From the NCBI GenBank assembly GCA_958448515.1, contig CAUDEF010000021.1:1-35001 (forward strand): a stretch of DNA of 35,001 nucleotides, read 5' to 3'. The first letter of the stretch is position 1. Each line of letters opens with the position of its first letter. The notes beneath the pieces are model-generated. The model was given only the letters and a program-made list of their open reading frames with translations. It was not told the DNA's origin and did no database searches. This document shows, one piece after another, positions 7,309 through 14,756 of the stretch. The stretch comes from an uncultured Phascolarctobacterium sp. (lineage in GTDB: Bacteria; Bacillota; Negativicutes; Acidaminococcales; Acidaminococcaceae). A program made the position numbers and the translations under genes.

Positions 7309-7755
7309 TTAGCGCATGTTTTCGATAAAGTCTTCAAATGCGTTAATCAGTACGGTATGACCGGTAACTTTAAGGTCGCGCAGATAGGTGCCGTAGGATT
7401 CATAAATATCCTCAGCCATTTCCATTTTCAGACCTTCTTTTACATATTCATCAATCATTTTAACGATGAAACGGTTTACTTCTTTGGTATTGGGATCAGC
7501 GTTTAAGGGAATAATTCTTTCTTCCGCTTCGTATTTTTCTACAACAACTTCCCAGCCTCCGGGGATGGGCGGCAGTTTAACAGCTTTAATCATGTAGCCG
7601 TCCGGAGAAAAGCCTACATAAGCTTTCATTTTATTATATAATTTTGCTTTCTGCAGGGGAAAACCATTGGCATTGCCCCATTTTACTATTTCATCGCATA
7701 CTTCATTATTATGAATAACACTGGGAAATTTAGTTTCAGCTAAAATCTCTGCCAT
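7309..7755 (-). CDS. Hypothetical protein, first gene of a coupled pair
   Basis: This is a 148-residue soluble protein with no signal peptide or membrane segment and no motif I can name. It has a mixed alpha/beta look: a charged N-terminal half with PPIPGGWEVVVEKYEAE around residues 62-78, and a helical C-terminal half. The start is well supported by AGGAGG eight bases before the ATG and by a consensus promoter. It is followed after three bases by a 93-residue gene, so the two products may work together. Confidence 0.75.
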   Translation of the reverse strand: MAEILAETKFPSVIHNNEVCDEIVKWGNANGFPLQKAKLYNKMKAYVGFSPDGYMIKAVKLPPIPGGWEVVVEKYEAEERIIPLNADPNTKEVNRFIVKMIDEYVKEGLKMEMAEDIYESYGTYLRDLKVTGHTVLINAFEDFIENMR

Positions 7756-7786
7756 AATGCAACCTCCTAAATTTATACTTGCTATT

Positions 7787-7815
7787 ATTGTACTCTAACA
7801 CACACATAAATTCAA
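7787..7815 (-). promoter_or_regulatory. Promoter of the 7024-7755 operon
   Basis: Minus strand: TTGAAT (7815-7810), a 17-bp spacer, TACAAT (7792-7787), about 32 bp before the start codon. Confidence 0.65.
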
Positions 7816-7824
7816 TGTATACAA

Positions 7825-7856
7825 TAAAAAACTGCACACCGCAGATGGTGTGCAGT
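7825..7856 (-). terminator. Terminator of the M20/DUF3100 operon
   Basis: A perfect 10-bp stem ACTGCACACC/GGTGTGCAGT (7831-7840 with 7847-7856) with a 6-nt loop is followed by six T residues on the minus strand. Confidence 0.9.
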
Positions 7857-7864
7857 CAGCATTT

Positions 7865-8311
7865 TCAGATTTGTCCCAGAGCCTTTAAGATTACCTGAGC
7901 GATAACAGCGCTGCCGATGTAAGTACCGGTAAATACTACGCAGGCCAGTACTACAATACGCCAGCCGTTTTTGGCAAAGGCATCCAGATCTTTGCCGATA
8001 GCAATACCGGCATAGGCAAGAATCGGAGTACACAAAGCAACAAAGCCTACTTTGCCTACCCAGTAGTTAATAAATTCACTGCCGGGAACAGCAGGATAGG
8101 TAAGAATACAGCCCAGGGTTACTACATAAGCAACAGAAGGGATATTGCCCGGCAATACTTTAGCCATAATAATACCTGCCAGAGCAATAGCAGCCAGAAT
8201 TAAAAGTCCGGGAATGGACTCTACCAGATTAGCCTTAGTTCCCAGTACATTGGAAAAAAGACTCATAAAAGAAACTATTAAAAGTACCAGAAAGGAATCT
8301 TTAATGGTCAT
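7865..8311 (-). CDS. Small multi-pass membrane protein, partner of the DUF3100 protein
   Basis: This 148-residue protein is almost wholly hydrophobic, with about five membrane segments (residues about 7-24, 33-54, 58-76, 86-106 and 118-140). I cannot assign a named family. Its ATG directly follows the TAA of the DUF3100 gene with no spacer, and AAAGGAGG lies inside the end of that gene, so the two are translated together. With the M20 hydrolase upstream, a two-subunit permease for the hydrolase substrate is the simplest reading (inference). Confidence 0.8.
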   Translation of the reverse strand: MTIKDSFLVLLIVSFMSLFSNVLGTKANLVESIPGLLILAAIALAGIIMAKVLPGNIPSVAYVVTLGCILTYPAVPGSEFINYWVGKVGFVALCTPILAYAGIAIGKDLDAFAKNGWRIVVLACVVFTGTYIGSAVIAQVILKALGQI

Positions 8312-9124
8312 TTATTTCTCCTCCTTTTGCAGTGTTTCGCCCGGTTCAGGCAGTACGCCGTATTTAATTTTGTAAATACGTCTGTACAGCCATTCGGTCA
8401 TGGGCAGACCCAGCCAGATAGACATATACAAACCGTCAAGACCGGAAAGCATGTTGCTTGCCGCGCCAAAAGCAGCAATCTGATCAGCCATGGACGGATA
8501 CATGGCACTTAAGGAGCCAACCGCTGCAGTCATCATACTTGCAGAGCCTACGCCGGCAGCCATAGCCAGAGCATAGGGATGGAAAATACCAAAGGAAGCG
8601 GCAATACTTGCCATCAGACCAAAGAAAATAGTACCAAAAACAGTACCGGCGATATAAACGCCCATTACACCGCGGCCTTCGCTGGTATCAAGGCCAAAGC
8701 GTTCGCCGATTAAAGCAACGTTAGGTTCACGGGCAATAGAGTGCGCCGCACCAATGGTTTCACGTTTCAGACCTAAAAAGATAGCTACAGGAACACCGAT
8801 TAAAACTGTACCAAGGTTACCCAGCTCCTGCAGAATCAGTGCCGGAGATGCGGCAATAATTTTCGGCAGTGTGGGGCCAACCAGAGTACCGTAACGCGCC
8901 ATTAAAAGCATCAGGGTAATACCCAAAAGCGCGCTGGCATCAAACATTTCTTTTTTACCGGAAAGGTTTAAGAATTTGGGAGTAGTCAGTATACCCATCA
9001 TAAGAGCATACAGCATGGGCAGTAAAACAATAGTACCAACACCTATTTTAAATACATGTGCGCCAATCAGCTCGGCAACGATAATCAGTGCCAGAACTAT
9101 GGCATGCAGTTTGATATTATACAT
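8312..9124 (-). CDS. DUF3100 family membrane protein, probable permease subunit
   Basis: This 270-residue protein has about seven to eight membrane segments, small-residue-rich loops (AAGVGSASMMTAAVGSLSA at about 186-205) and a charged C-terminus. It resembles DUF3100 proteins, whose function is undescribed as far as I know. GGAGG lies seven bases before the ATG, 15 bp after the stop of the amidohydrolase gene. The conserved REPNVALIGERFG loop could be a substrate or ion site. It is tightly coupled to the small membrane protein downstream. Its order between a hydrolase and a second membrane gene suggests transport of an acylated amino acid or peptide-like substrate (inference). Confidence 0.8.
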   Translation of the reverse strand: MYNIKLHAIVLALIIVAELIGAHVFKIGVGTIVLLPMLYALMMGILTTPKFLNLSGKKEMFDASALLGITLMLLMARYGTLVGPTLPKIIAASPALILQELGNLGTVLIGVPVAIFLGLKRETIGAAHSIAREPNVALIGERFGLDTSEGRGVMGVYIAGTVFGTIFFGLMASIAASFGIFHPYALAMAAGVGSASMMTAAVGSLSAMYPSMADQIAAFGAASNMLSGLDGLYMSIWLGLPMTEWLYRRIYKIKYGVLPEPGETLQKEEK

Positions 9125-9139
9125 TTGGCATCCTCCTTT

Positions 9140-10450
9140 TTATTTGCTGAAATAGCTTTCCAGCTTTTCAATATATTCTTCCTTACTTAAAATGGGTTTA
9201 AAATCTGCCAGAATGGCTTTCGCTTCGGCAGCATCATCATACAAAAGATCGATTAAAGTCATGGCAAAAGCTTTTGCCGGCAAAAGTACGGCGGCTTTAA
9301 AATCAACTACTTTAAAATCAGCAGTATGCAAAAGTCCTGTTGTGCCGCCGATAAAAGGATGAATTACCGGTATCAGATGGGATACATCGCCCATATCAGT
9401 AGAGGCACTGAAATGTCCTGCGTCCTTAATATTAACATCCGGCCATGCTGTTTTGGCATTTTCTGCAAACAGGTTATTCATGCGCTCATTGCAGGCCAGC
9501 GGCATCATACCGGGCAGGGTTTCAATAACAGTTGTGGCGCCAATTGCATCACCGCCGGCTTTTAAAGCAGCGTCAACTCTGCTGTGAGTTCTGTCAATGG
9601 CCTCCATGGTTTTGGCACGCACATACAGCTCCATGCGTACGTCAGCAGGTACGGAATTTACAATATCGCCGCCTTTGGTAATAATGGGATGTACGCGGAT
9701 AACATCATCTTCCTTAAAGGTTTCACGCAATGCGTTAATACCCATCAGTCCCAGCATCGCCGCATTTAAAGCATTAATACCTTCATGGGGTGCATCTGCC
9801 GCATGGGCAGTCTGACCAATATAGCGCACTGTTTTTCCCACAAAACCGTTACTGGTTCTGCCCACGGATACGGTAGGTTCAGGCATGTTTTTGTCAGCGT
9901 GCATCTGCATTGCCATATCAATATCATCAAAAGCGCCTTCATAAATCAGCTGTCCCTTACCGCTTAAAAAGTGCAGCCTGCCCTCCTGCACCAGCTTTTT
10001 ACGATAAGCAAGCTCTACATATTCTTCTGCCGGTACGCCAAAAAATACTACATCACCGGCAAGGTATTTTAAAGCGTCGGATTTCATAATACCACAGGCT
10101 GCCCCAAGCATGGAAGCAATCTGCAGATTGTGGCCGCAGGCATGAGCAGCGCCTGTCAGCGGGTCTGCCTTGCAGCTGTCCGGGCAGCTGATGGCATCAA
10201 GCTCGCCTAATACAGCAGCTGTGGGGCCTTCTTTGGCACCTTTGGCTCTTGCCTTAACGCCGTTGATGGCAAGCCCTGTCTGTGGCTCCAGACCAAGATC
10301 ACGCATAAAGTCAGTTACCTTTGCCGCAGTTTTAACTTCTTTAAAGCCAAGCTCCGGCTCATCGGCAATGGAAGCCGCAATGGCCTCTATTTTATCAGCA
10401 TATGCATCTATTGCAGAACATACCTGATTTTTTAAATCTTCTTTGTTCAT
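9140..10450 (-). CDS. M20 family amidohydrolase (AbgB/HipO-like)
   Basis: This 436-residue metal-dependent amidase/carboxypeptidase has the M20D pattern: GELDA (82-86), ACGHN with Cys105 and His107, PAEE (140-143) and a late GLLHTADF. It probably removes an acyl or aminobenzoyl group from an amino acid. AbgB, which cleaves p-aminobenzoyl-glutamate, is the closest known type, but there is no AbgA or AbgT here. GGAGG is nine bases before the ATG. It is the first gene of an operon with two membrane proteins, and a consensus promoter and a palindrome lie upstream. No signal peptide is seen, so the substrate must be imported, which fits the transporter-like neighbours. Confidence 0.9.
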   Translation of the reverse strand: MNKEDLKNQVCSAIDAYADKIEAIAASIADEPELGFKEVKTAAKVTDFMRDLGLEPQTGLAINGVKARAKGAKEGPTAAVLGELDAISCPDSCKADPLTGAAHACGHNLQIASMLGAACGIMKSDALKYLAGDVVFFGVPAEEYVELAYRKKLVQEGRLHFLSGKGQLIYEGAFDDIDMAMQMHADKNMPEPTVSVGRTSNGFVGKTVRYIGQTAHAADAPHEGINALNAAMLGLMGINALRETFKEDDVIRVHPIITKGGDIVNSVPADVRMELYVRAKTMEAIDRTHSRVDAALKAGGDAIGATTVIETLPGMMPLACNERMNNLFAENAKTAWPDVNIKDAGHFSASTDMGDVSHLIPVIHPFIGGTTGLLHTADFKVVDFKAAVLLPAKAFAMTLIDLLYDDAAEAKAILADFKPILSKEEYIEKLESYFSK

Positions 10451-10494
10451 TTAGCAGCACCTCCGTCACTGTTTTCGTATTACAGACAATACTC

Positions 10495-10504
10495 ACTGTA
10501 CAGT
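10495..10504. promoter_or_regulatory. Palindrome in the leader of the M20 operon
   Basis: A perfect 10-bp palindrome ACTGTACAGT lies between the -10 box and the ribosome site of the M20 operon. It could be a repressor site, but it is short and may be chance. Confidence 0.35.
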
Positions 10505-10521
10505 AAACTTTTTGTGGCTTT

Positions 10522-10551
10522 ATTATAGCACAATTATTTTATAATGTACAA
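10522..10551 (-). promoter_or_regulatory. Promoter of the M20/DUF3100 operon
   Basis: Minus strand: TTGTAC (10551-10546), an 18-bp spacer, TATAAT (10527-10522). Confidence 0.7.
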
Positions 10552-10616
10552 CATATAGAAGGGATTTTAAAATTTTTTTAAATTTATCGTCTAACTTGTG
10601 GTTTTTATTTACCTTT

Positions 10617-10644
10617 TTAACAATGCTATGCTAAAATATATAAT
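10617..10644 (+). promoter_or_regulatory. Promoter of the cysE operon
   Basis: TTAACA (10617-10622), a 16-bp spacer, TATAAT (10639-10644), 29 bp before the cysE start. It is divergent from the M20 operon promoter. Confidence 0.65.
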
Positions 10645-10673
10645 CATAAAATTTTCTTGAAAGGAGTCTAGGC

Positions 10674-11396
10674 ATGTTTTCACAAATAAACCAAGATTTG
10701 AATGTTATCATGCAACGCGATCCAGCTGCAAAATCCAAACTGGAGGCGGCATTGTGTTATCCCGGTCTGCATGCCATCTGGCTCCACCGTATAGCACATC
10801 ATTTCTATAACAAAGGCTGGGTAGTTTTCCCGCGTATGTTAAACACTTTTTCCCGTTTTGTAACAGGTATTGATATTCACCCCGGTGCAAAGCTTGGCCC
10901 CGGTCTTTTTATTGACCACGGCATGGGTCTTGTTATCGGCGAAACTGCAGAGCTTGGCAGCAACGTTACTCTTTATCAGGGCGTAACACTGGGCGGTACA
11001 GGCAAAGAAAAAGGCAAGCGTCATCCAACCATCGGCAACAATGTGGTAGTATCCAGCGGCGCCAAGGTGCTGGGTTCCTTTACCGTAGGCGATAACTCTA
11101 AAATCGGCAGCGGCAGCGTCGTTTTAAAAGAGGTACCTCCTAATTCTGTTGTTGTAGGTATACCGGGACGAATTGTTACCCGGGATGGCATGCGTGTTGC
11201 ACCTGCCAATGTCGAAGATCTGGTTGACTTAAACCACGATAAACTGCCTGATCCCGTTGCAGATTACGAAGAACAGCTTGCCAGACATATGGAAGAGCTT
11301 AACAATCACCTGCTGCAGCTGGAAGCTTTAATTTACAACAAAAAGGCTTTACTTAATATTGAAGAAGAAAAGCAAGAAACAAAAAAAGAGGTATAA
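10674..11396 (+). CDS. cysE: CysE, serine O-acetyltransferase
   Basis: This enzyme makes O-acetylserine from serine and acetyl-CoA, committing serine to cysteine. The 240-residue protein has a helical N-terminal part (AIWLHRIAHHFY at about 34-45) and a left-handed hexapeptide-repeat domain (about 65-175) with IDIHPGAKLG, GLFIDHGMGLVIGETA and GVTLGGTGKEKGKRHP. The family's catalytic His/Asp region is IDHG. A charged coiled tail (about 200-240) is longer than in short CysE forms. AAGGAG is eight bases before the ATG. It is followed after three bases by a GltD-like gene. Confidence 0.96.
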   Translation: MFSQINQDLNVIMQRDPAAKSKLEAALCYPGLHAIWLHRIAHHFYNKGWVVFPRMLNTFSRFVTGIDIHPGAKLGPGLFIDHGMGLVIGETAELGSNVTLYQGVTLGGTGKEKGKRHPTIGNNVVVSSGAKVLGSFTVGDNSKIGSGSVVLKEVPPNSVVVGIPGRIVTRDGMRVAPANVEDLVDLNHDKLPDPVADYEEQLARHMEELNNHLLQLEALIYNKKALLNIEEEKQETKKEV

Positions 11397-11399
11397 ACC

Positions 11400-12773
11400 A
11401 TGAGCAGAACCATGACCACAGCTGAGGCAATTCAGGAGGCAAGAAGATGCTTAAACTGCACCCGCCCCACCTGCCGCACCGGCTGTCCTATTGAAAATAA
11501 TATTCCTCAGTTTATCCGCGCATTATCTCAGGGAAATATCGGCGAAGCCTACGAAATTATTTCTGAGCGCAGCAATCTGCCTGCAATCTGCGGACGTGTA
11601 TGTCCACATGAACGTCAATGTGAAGCGCACTGCGTTTTAACCAAGAAAAAATGTGGTATTGAAATCGGCAGTCTGGAAATGTTTGTTGCCGATTTTGCCC
11701 ACCAAAATGACTTAAAACCCATTCCCCCTTCTACCGGAAAAAGAGGCAAGGTGGCTGTTATCGGCTCCGGCCCTGCAGGCCTTACTGTAGCCGGTGATCT
11801 GGCAAAAATAGATTTTGCCGTTACTATTTTTGAAGCTCAGGGCGAGCCCGGCGGTGTACTGCTTTTTGGCATTCCTGAGTTCCGTCTGCAAAAAGATGTT
11901 GTTCGCCGCGAAATTACCGAGCTTCTGCATCTGGGCGTAGAAATCAGAACCAACCAGCTGGCAGGCGTTGATTTTACTGTTGACGATCTGTTTGCTCAGG
12001 GCTATGATGCTATCTTTATGGGTACAGGCACTTCTCTGCCCCGCACTCTTGACCTGCCCGGCAAGGAACTGTCCGGTATTTTAACTGCTACTTATTTTCT
12101 GCGCACTGTAGTACTGGCAGACAGCGGCAAGCTTGACGAAAGCGAAACCGTACTGCACACCGGCGACAATGTAGTAGTTGTAGGCGCAGGCAATGTTGCC
12201 ATGGACGCTGCCCGCACTGCTGTAAGACGCGGCGCCAAAAATGTTACTGTTGTTTATCACAAAAGCGAAGACCATATCTCCGCTCTGCCCTCTGAATACA
12301 ATGCGGCAGTCAACGAAGGCGTTCAGTTTAAATTCTTAAAACAGCCCATGGCTTACTTTAACAAAAAACAGATGCGTGCTTTAAACAATATTCGCCGTCA
12401 TCCCTGCCCTGTTGACGAAACAGAAGTGGCAGGCATGCTCCTGCAGAATATTACTCAGACCGCAGACGGTCAGTTTATCGCTGAAGGCGGTCAGGAAGTA
12501 CTGCCATGCGACTGCGTAATTCTGGCAGTTGGCCAAAAGCCTGCAGCCCGCATTGTATCCACTACTAAAGGCATTCAGGTAGATGAACGCGGTTTTGTTA
12601 TTACCCGCGAACGCCCCTACGGCATGACAACCCGTGCCGGTGTTTTCAGCAGCGGTGATGTTGTTCATGGACCGGCAACTGTTGTTCTGGCTATGAAAGA
12701 ATCCAAAAAGGTTGCCGCAGGTATTGCTCAGTACATTGACGCAAAAAAACTGCTGGCAGACTGCAACGAATAA
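11400..12773 (+). CDS. GltD-like FAD/NAD(P) oxidoreductase (glutamate synthase small-subunit type)
   Basis: This 457-residue flavoprotein carries the GltD fold. N-terminal Fe-S cysteines are CLNCTRPTCRTGC (Cys17, 20, 25, 29) and CGRVCPHERQCEAHC (64, 68, 74, 78). An FAD site GSGPAG is at 122-127, and an NAD(P) site GAGNVAMDAA at 262-271. The family passes electrons from NAD(P)H through FAD and Fe-S to a partner such as GltB, or, in NfnB, to ferredoxin. Neither a GltB large subunit nor NfnA is beside it, so the partner is unknown. AGAGGT lies eight bases before the ATG, and the gene is co-transcribed with cysE. GltD or NfnB remain the alternatives. Confidence 0.85.
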   Translation: MSRTMTTAEAIQEARRCLNCTRPTCRTGCPIENNIPQFIRALSQGNIGEAYEIISERSNLPAICGRVCPHERQCEAHCVLTKKKCGIEIGSLEMFVADFAHQNDLKPIPPSTGKRGKVAVIGSGPAGLTVAGDLAKIDFAVTIFEAQGEPGGVLLFGIPEFRLQKDVVRREITELLHLGVEIRTNQLAGVDFTVDDLFAQGYDAIFMGTGTSLPRTLDLPGKELSGILTATYFLRTVVLADSGKLDESETVLHTGDNVVVVGAGNVAMDAARTAVRRGAKNVTVVYHKSEDHISALPSEYNAAVNEGVQFKFLKQPMAYFNKKQMRALNNIRRHPCPVDETEVAGMLLQNITQTADGQFIAEGGQEVLPCDCVILAVGQKPAARIVSTTKGIQVDERGFVITRERPYGMTTRAGVFSSGDVVHGPATVVLAMKESKKVAAGIAQYIDAKKLLADCNE

Positions 12774-12790
12774 GAATACTTTATAAACAC

Positions 12791-12828
12791 AAAAGCTCAG
12801 CTCACAAAAAAGTGAACTGAGCTTTTTT
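12791..12828. terminator. Terminator between converging operons
   Basis: A 15-bp stem, one mismatch, pairs 12791-12805 with 12812-12826 and is followed by T residues on the plus strand. It ends the cysE operon, and its A run on the other side may serve the minus-strand gene ending at 12838. Confidence 0.88.
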
Positions 12829-12837
12829 ATTATTGTT

Positions 12838-14103
12838 TTAAGCTTTTACTACAGGTACGCATAAAGCTTCCGTACCGGCAATATCATAGGGAGAAAATCT
12901 GAGGAAAATCTGTGAAGGTCTGCCATTAATGACAAAGCAGGAATAAGTAAGCTTGCCCTCCCAGGGACCGTCATCTGTTTCATAAACCACTGTTTTGCTG
13001 TCTATAAACTCCTGATAGATGTCATCACAGTCATCACTTTCCTCAGCCTCATAGCTGAAAGTACCATCAGCCTCAACTATGGTAATATTACAGCCTTCTC
13101 TGCCAAAAATCGGTTTTTTAATAAATTTGCGGCCTTTAAAATCTTCTGCCGCAAGACTCGTAGCAGGAATATAATTGTTAATCACAAATTTATCGTATTC
13201 GGAAAAATAATTATTGGCTGCCGCCAGAATTTTTGTAATAGCCATTAAAGCTTTATTCTGCAAAAGCAAAGTCTTTACAGGGTTTACCAGCTGCACCCTG
13301 CCCATATTGGCAAGGTCCATCAGCTTTTTGCCGATGGGATAGCCGTCTTCTGTTTCATCTTCTGCCAGAAGTTCAATGGGATGCAGGCGATATAATATAT
13401 CCGCTTTTATTTCCTTGCCTAAAACATTGGCAATATACACGCCATCTTCCTTAATAATCAGATCCTGCAGATCTGACATATACACAGAACAGTTCTGAGG
13501 CAGATTAAGCACATTATTGCTGACAACGCTTCTGATATAGGAGGCATTGGCCCAGTCCTCAGAATAAATCTTATTGGCAGCGCAGACAATATTCACTGCC
13601 TGTGCGTCAGCAAAATTCTCCTCAATCAGTTCCAGAAACGGACGCGCCAGGTCATCCCTGTAAATATCCTCGGCACCGCCGCCCTTGCCCCACACTTCTT
13701 CTGCCACCGTATTGGCATAATAAGCCTCGGGAATGCCGCAGGGAGTGTCGGCATTTATTTCAGTCAGTTTAAAGAGTCCCGTATCCGCATCTTTAACAAA
13801 GTCCAGCCTTGCAATATTGGAAACATGACTGGAATGATCATCAAGGATAAAAGGAGTAATTTCAGGGGTCATATTCAAAATATCTACCACGCTCTGATCT
13901 CCGTTATTAATAATATCCTGAGTCAGATGCGCCATAATACGATAAATATCGGCAGAAGCATTCTGCAGATTGGTGTATTCCTGCTGCTCCATATAATAAG
14001 GATTTAAAGTAAAATAACGTACTTCGTAATCATCGCTGTCAAGATAAGGTATCAGCCTCTGGCTGACATTATCCATCCATGTACCAGGTTTTCTTGCTGC
14101 CAT
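12838..14103 (-). CDS. Glutathionylspermidine synthase family ATP-grasp protein (YgiC/YjfC-like)
   Basis: This 421-residue protein has the synthetase half of the glutathionylspermidine synthase family without the amidase domain. Conserved stretches are LTEINADTPCGIPEA (about 113-127) and the ATP-grasp segment KFIKKPIFGREGCNI (about 326-340), then IYQEFIDS. These proteins join an amine to a carboxylate using ATP; the substrate of the YgiC group is not established. AAGGAG lies seven bases before the ATG. It sits 14 bp after a lipoprotein gene, matching the ygiB-ygiC and yjfM-yjfC arrangement of enteric bacteria, so an envelope or peptidoglycan-linked role is likely (inference). Confidence 0.88.
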   Translation of the reverse strand: MAARKPGTWMDNVSQRLIPYLDSDDYEVRYFTLNPYYMEQQEYTNLQNASADIYRIMAHLTQDIINNGDQSVVDILNMTPEITPFILDDHSSHVSNIARLDFVKDADTGLFKLTEINADTPCGIPEAYYANTVAEEVWGKGGGAEDIYRDDLARPFLELIEENFADAQAVNIVCAANKIYSEDWANASYIRSVVSNNVLNLPQNCSVYMSDLQDLIIKEDGVYIANVLGKEIKADILYRLHPIELLAEDETEDGYPIGKKLMDLANMGRVQLVNPVKTLLLQNKALMAITKILAAANNYFSEYDKFVINNYIPATSLAAEDFKGRKFIKKPIFGREGCNITIVEADGTFSYEAEESDDCDDIYQEFIDSKTVVYETDDGPWEGKLTYSCFVINGRPSQIFLRFSPYDIAGTEALCVPVVKA

Positions 14104-14117
14104 AATCTGCTCCTTAA

Positions 14118-14549
14118 TTAAGATACGGCGCTGCTGCGTTTGGAGCCGGTGCCGATACCTGTTTTAGCTGCAGAGGGAGCTGCCACTTTAGACTGGGTAA
14201 CAGAATTTGCAGATGTAGATTTGCTTACAGAAGATTTCTGGTCTGCATCCTGTACATTCTGAGTGGTTTTGCCCGGAGTGGGAGAAGCAGTCTGGGCAGG
14301 CGGCTGTTTTACCGGAGGCGGCGCAGAATGGCTGTTAAACAGATTGCTCAGAGCATATCCCAGTCCAAAAGCTGTTACCATGCTCCAGAAGCTGCTGTTG
14401 GAAGATTCTTCCTGAGCGGTGTTATTGCCGTTGTTCCATTCCTCTGCTGCCTGCTCTTCTTCACTGGCGCAGCCTGCTGTAAGGCTGGTAGCCAAGGTAA
14501 GAGTTAAAATGCTGCCGATTAATTTATTGCGTTTATCTTTAGTAAGCAT
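14118..14549 (-). CDS. Lipoprotein with Ser/Pro/Thr-rich tail
   Basis: This 143-residue protein has a signal peptide (hydrophobic stretch about 10-22) and lipobox LTAGC with lipidated Cys27. An acidic stretch, a short hydrophobic SMVTAFGLGYALSNLF (about 55-70) and a low-complexity tail rich in Ser, Thr, Pro, Ala and Gln follow. It is lipid-anchored on the outer face of the inner membrane or in the outer membrane. AAGGAG is nine bases before the ATG. It is the first gene of an operon with the ATP-grasp protein and is the positional counterpart of YgiB, although the sequence likeness I can see is weak. Confidence 0.85.
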   Translation of the reverse strand: MLTKDKRNKLIGSILTLTLATSLTAGCASEEEQAAEEWNNGNNTAQEESSNSSFWSMVTAFGLGYALSNLFNSHSAPPPVKQPPAQTASPTPGKTTQNVQDADQKSSVSKSTSANSVTQSKVAAPSAAKTGIGTGSKRSSAVS

Positions 14550-14607
14550 CTGATAATCTCCTTATGTTAATCAGTAATTTTTTATCAAAAATAAGTGTAT
14601 TAAATCC

Positions 14608-14636
14608 AGTATATCTTTTTCCGCTTTCATGCGCAA
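14608..14636 (-). promoter_or_regulatory. Promoter of the lipoprotein/ATP-grasp operon
   Basis: Minus strand: TTGCGC (14636-14631), a 17-bp spacer, TATACT (14613-14608). Confidence 0.6.
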
Positions 14637-14678
14637 GATATTTTCTGCCAAAGAATAATTTATTTAATAACAATATTA

Positions 14679-14720
14679 TAAAAAACAAGGCTCAATCCAC
14701 ACATAGCAGATTGAGCCTTG
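14679..14720 (-). terminator. Terminator after cstA
   Basis: A perfect 12-bp stem CAAGGCTCAATC/GATTGAGCCTTG (14686-14697 with 14709-14720) with an 11-nt loop is followed by a T run on the minus strand. It ends the operon reaching back to 19930. Confidence 0.9.
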
Positions 14721-14756
14721 CAGCTGGCATTACAGGTTACGAAACCAGTTTACAGT

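Noticed and set aside
10495..10504. Well-defined operator in the M20 leader
   Set aside because: A 10-bp palindrome is expected by chance in 35 kb; kept only as a low-confidence site.
12838..14103. Bifunctional glutathionylspermidine synthetase/amidase
   Set aside because: Only the synthetase half is present; there is no CHAP-type amidase domain.
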